Origin: Zoogloea sp.
GTDB lineage: Bacteria; Pseudomonadota; Gammaproteobacteria; Burkholderiales; Rhodocyclaceae
Length of the DNA stretch: 35,460 nt
Reading direction: 5' to 3'
Assembly (NCBI GenBank): GCA_009026175.1
Contig: WBTZ01000045.1
Location: 1-35,460 of the forward strand
Shown: in pieces, positions 33,935 to 35,460 of the stretch
Layout of the letters: every line of letters starts with the position of its first letter
How positions within the stretch are numbered: the stretch's first letter is position 1
Made by a program: the position numbers and the translations under genes
Notes under the pieces: model-generated
What the model was told of the DNA's origin: nothing
The model's input: the letters and a program-made list of their open reading frames with translations, nothing else
Databases searched by the model: none

Positions 33935-34023
33935 GTGCAGGGGCGGCTTCAGCGCGGACCTTGGTCAGGGATGAGGCAGAGGGGGGGGCGAGGCGCGAAG
34001 GGTGACTGGAGTCGCCCCCACAT
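33935..34023. repeat. Pair of inverted REP-like elements upstream of paaX
   Basis: TGCAGGGGCGGCTTCAGCGC (33936-33955) matches the complement of the 32776-32808 palindrome at 18 of 20 bases. An inverted copy at 34000-34023 matches it at 19 of 24 and folds as GGGTGACT-GG-AGTCGCCC. Two inverted copies about 45 bases apart resemble a BIME-type pair. Confidence 0.55.
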
Positions 34024-34115
34024 GGCGCCTTCAACGCCCCCCGAAGCCCGAAATCCCCAAAACCGGTGATGAGCCGCTAAAATTCGGGCTTTGTTGCAGC
34101 CATACGGCCCCGCAC

Positions 34116-35066
34116 GTGCTTCCGCCCCTTCAGAAACGCCTCGACGAGTTCCGCCAGCAGGGCCGCGTGCAAGCCGGCTCCCTGATCATCTCCGTTTTCG
34201 GTGATGCCATCATGCCGCGGGGCAGCCGCATCTGGCTCGGCAGCCTGATCCGCCTGCTCGAACCCCTGGAGCTCAACGAGCGCCTGATCCGGACTTCCGT
34301 ATTCCGTCTGGCCAAGGAGGAGTGGCTGCGCTCCGAGCCCTCCGGCCGGCGTACCGACTACCTGCTCACTCCGGCCGGTCAACGCCGCTTCGAGGAAGCT
34401 TCACGCCATATCTATGCTTCGACGGCGCCCCAGTGGGACCGCCGCTGGCGCCTCATCATCGCGGCTGGCGAGCTCACCGCCAAGCAGCGCGACGCCCTGC
34501 GCCGGGCACTGTTCTGGCAGGGCTTCGGCAGCCTTGGCGGTGACTGCTTCGTGCATCCCAGCGCCGACCTGCGGGCGGCTTTCGACGCCCTGATCGCCGA
34601 AGGCCTGGCCGACGTGCTGGGCAAGCTCAAGCCCCTGATGGCCGCCGATGCACAGCTTGGCGGCGCCGCCAGTGACATCGAGATGGTGCACGGAGCCTGG
34701 AACCTGGAACGCCTGGCCGGGGTGTATTCGGAATTCGTCGACCGCTACCAGCCCGTATTGGACCAATTGCGGGACGGCCAGGACGCAATCGACGACGAGA
34801 GCACCTTCCTGCTGCGCATCCTGCTGATCCACGACTATCGCCGCCTGCTGCTGCGTGACCCGGAGCTGCCCGACGTACTGCTCTCCGCCGACTGGCCCGG
34901 CCAGCAGGCGCGGGTGCTGTGCAAGGAGCTCTACCGGCGCCTGCTGGCGCCTTCCGAGCGCCACCTCGACACCCACCTGCAGCTGGCCAGCGGACAAACC
35001 CCCGAGGCCGCCCCCTTCCTGCTGGAACGCTTCCGCGAAGTCGACCCCTTGGCCCAGGTCGCCTGA
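34116..35066 (+). CDS. paaX: Phenylacetic acid degradation operon repressor PaaX
   Basis: The GTG start at 34116 gives 316 residues, the same as E. coli PaaX, and a matching lead to GSLIISVFGD. The N-terminal winged helix-turn-helix includes PRGSRIWLGSLIRLLEPL and ERLIRTSVFRLAKEEWL, followed by the basic GRRTDYLLT. The central and C-terminal domains (GAWNLERLAGVYSEFV; RILLIHDYRRLLLRDPELPDVLLSADWPG) are typical. PaaX represses paa promoters and is released by phenylacetyl-CoA. No clear ribosome-binding site precedes the start. A TAAAAT at 34077-34082 could be its -10. It follows the di-iron genes on the same strand. Confidence 0.95.
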   Translation: MLPPLQKRLDEFRQQGRVQAGSLIISVFGDAIMPRGSRIWLGSLIRLLEPLELNERLIRTSVFRLAKEEWLRSEPSGRRTDYLLTPAGQRRFEEASRHIYASTAPQWDRRWRLIIAAGELTAKQRDALRRALFWQGFGSLGGDCFVHPSADLRAAFDALIAEGLADVLGKLKPLMAADAQLGGAASDIEMVHGAWNLERLAGVYSEFVDRYQPVLDQLRDGQDAIDDESTFLLRILLIHDYRRLLLRDPELPDVLLSADWPGQQARVLCKELYRRLLAPSERHLDTHLQLASGQTPEAAPFLLERFREVDPLAQVA

Positions 35067-35075
35067 GCCCCCGCC

Positions 35076-35099
35076 GACAAGGGGCCGCGTGCCCTTGTC
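35076..35099 (+). terminator. Hairpin after paaX
   Basis: GACAAGGG and CCCTTGTC form an 8-bp stem with an 8-base loop, 10 bases after the paaX stop. There is no U-run, so it may be a transcript-stabilising structure rather than a full terminator. Confidence 0.45.
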
Positions 35100-35148
35100 A
35101 TGCGCCATCGCTGCGGGTCTAATACCGGGCTTTTGGACGCCCCTCCCG

Positions 35149-35460
35149 ATGTACTCCTCCACCTTCATCTTCGCAGCGAAGGAATTCGACGCGGAATTCC
35201 ATCGTCTCGATACGGCAATCGCTGCGGCGGCCCGTGACATTCCGGGTTACCTGGGGGAGACCTCCTGGGAAAATCCGCAGACCGGCCTGGTCGCCAACGT
35301 GTACTACTGGGACAGCCTGGAGGCCCTGCAGGCGCTGGTCCGGCACCCACAGCACCTCGACGCCAAGGAGCGCCAGTCCAACTGGCTGGACGGCTACCAG
35401 GTCATCATTTCCCAGGTCTTGCGCACCTACGGGGATGGAGGACTGGGCGCCCTCCCACCC
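35149..35460 (+). CDS. Small ferredoxin-like fold protein (antibiotic biosynthesis monooxygenase-like), partial
   Basis: The frame is open for 104 codons from ATG 35149 to the right edge, so the end may be missing. The sequence (MYSSTFIFAAKEFDAEFHRL, IPGYLGETSWENPQTG, VYYWDSLEALQALVRHPQHLDAK) resembles the small dimeric alpha/beta-barrel ABM family, which includes haem-degrading and polyketide monooxygenases as well as many proteins of unknown role. It lies 82 bases after paaX on the same strand. The function here is not known. Confidence 0.7.
   Translation, partial: MYSSTFIFAAKEFDAEFHRLDTAIAAAARDIPGYLGETSWENPQTGLVANVYYWDSLEALQALVRHPQHLDAKERQSNWLDGYQVIISQVLRTYGDGGLGALPP

Overview
This window looks like chromosome from a high-GC betaproteobacterium, probably of the Rhodocyclales (Azoarcus/Thauera/Azospira type). 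The evidence is the GC-rich codon use, the mltD-gloB-yafS-rnhA-dnaQ neighbourhood, and a complete aerobic phenylacetyl-CoA (paa) pathway of Azoarcus type whose ring-opening aldehyde dehydrogenase lacks a fused hydratase domain. The genus assignment is an inference from gene content only.

Region 1-3127 is accessory DNA that resembles the replication end of a filamentous (inovirus-like) prophage. A replication initiation factor runs off the left edge on the minus strand. It is preceded by a chain of very small membrane-protein genes whose stop and start codons overlap, and a divergent Cro-like regulator lies to the right with three palindromes upstream of it. Inside this block a pair of opposed small membrane-protein genes appears to have been duplicated in tandem. 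Coat and Zot-like genes are not in the window.

Region 3128-4616 is a degraded junction: an unknown membrane protein, an intact YCII/DGPF gene followed by the stump of its partner ECF sigma factor, and the guaA terminator.

Region 4617-17713 is conserved housekeeping DNA: guaA, mutS, a secreted metallophosphatase, a small hypothetical gene, a SpeE-like protein overlapping an FAD oxidoreductase, then dnaQ-rnhA-yafS diverging from gloB, a response-regulator diguanylate cyclase, and mltD.

Region 17751-31383 is one long minus-strand operon of 14 genes: paaN-paaG-paaH-paaI-paaK-paaJ, a periplasmic binding protein, two crotonase-family genes, and paaABCDE. Together they activate phenylacetate (PaaK), epoxidise the ring (PaaABCDE), isomerise it to an oxepin (PaaG), open and oxidise it (PaaN plus a separate hydratase), and run beta-oxidation to acetyl-CoA and succinyl-CoA (PaaF, PaaH, PaaJ), with PaaI as a rescue thioesterase.

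Region 31384-35460 begins with an AT-rich divergent promoter region. It then carries, on the plus strand, an uncharacterised two-component di-iron oxygenase system (an R2/ferritin-like oxygenase and a ferredoxin-flavin reductase), REP-like palindromes, the repressor gene paaX and a partial small gene. The di-iron pair, placed between the paa operon and its repressor, is the best candidate here for a system not yet described.
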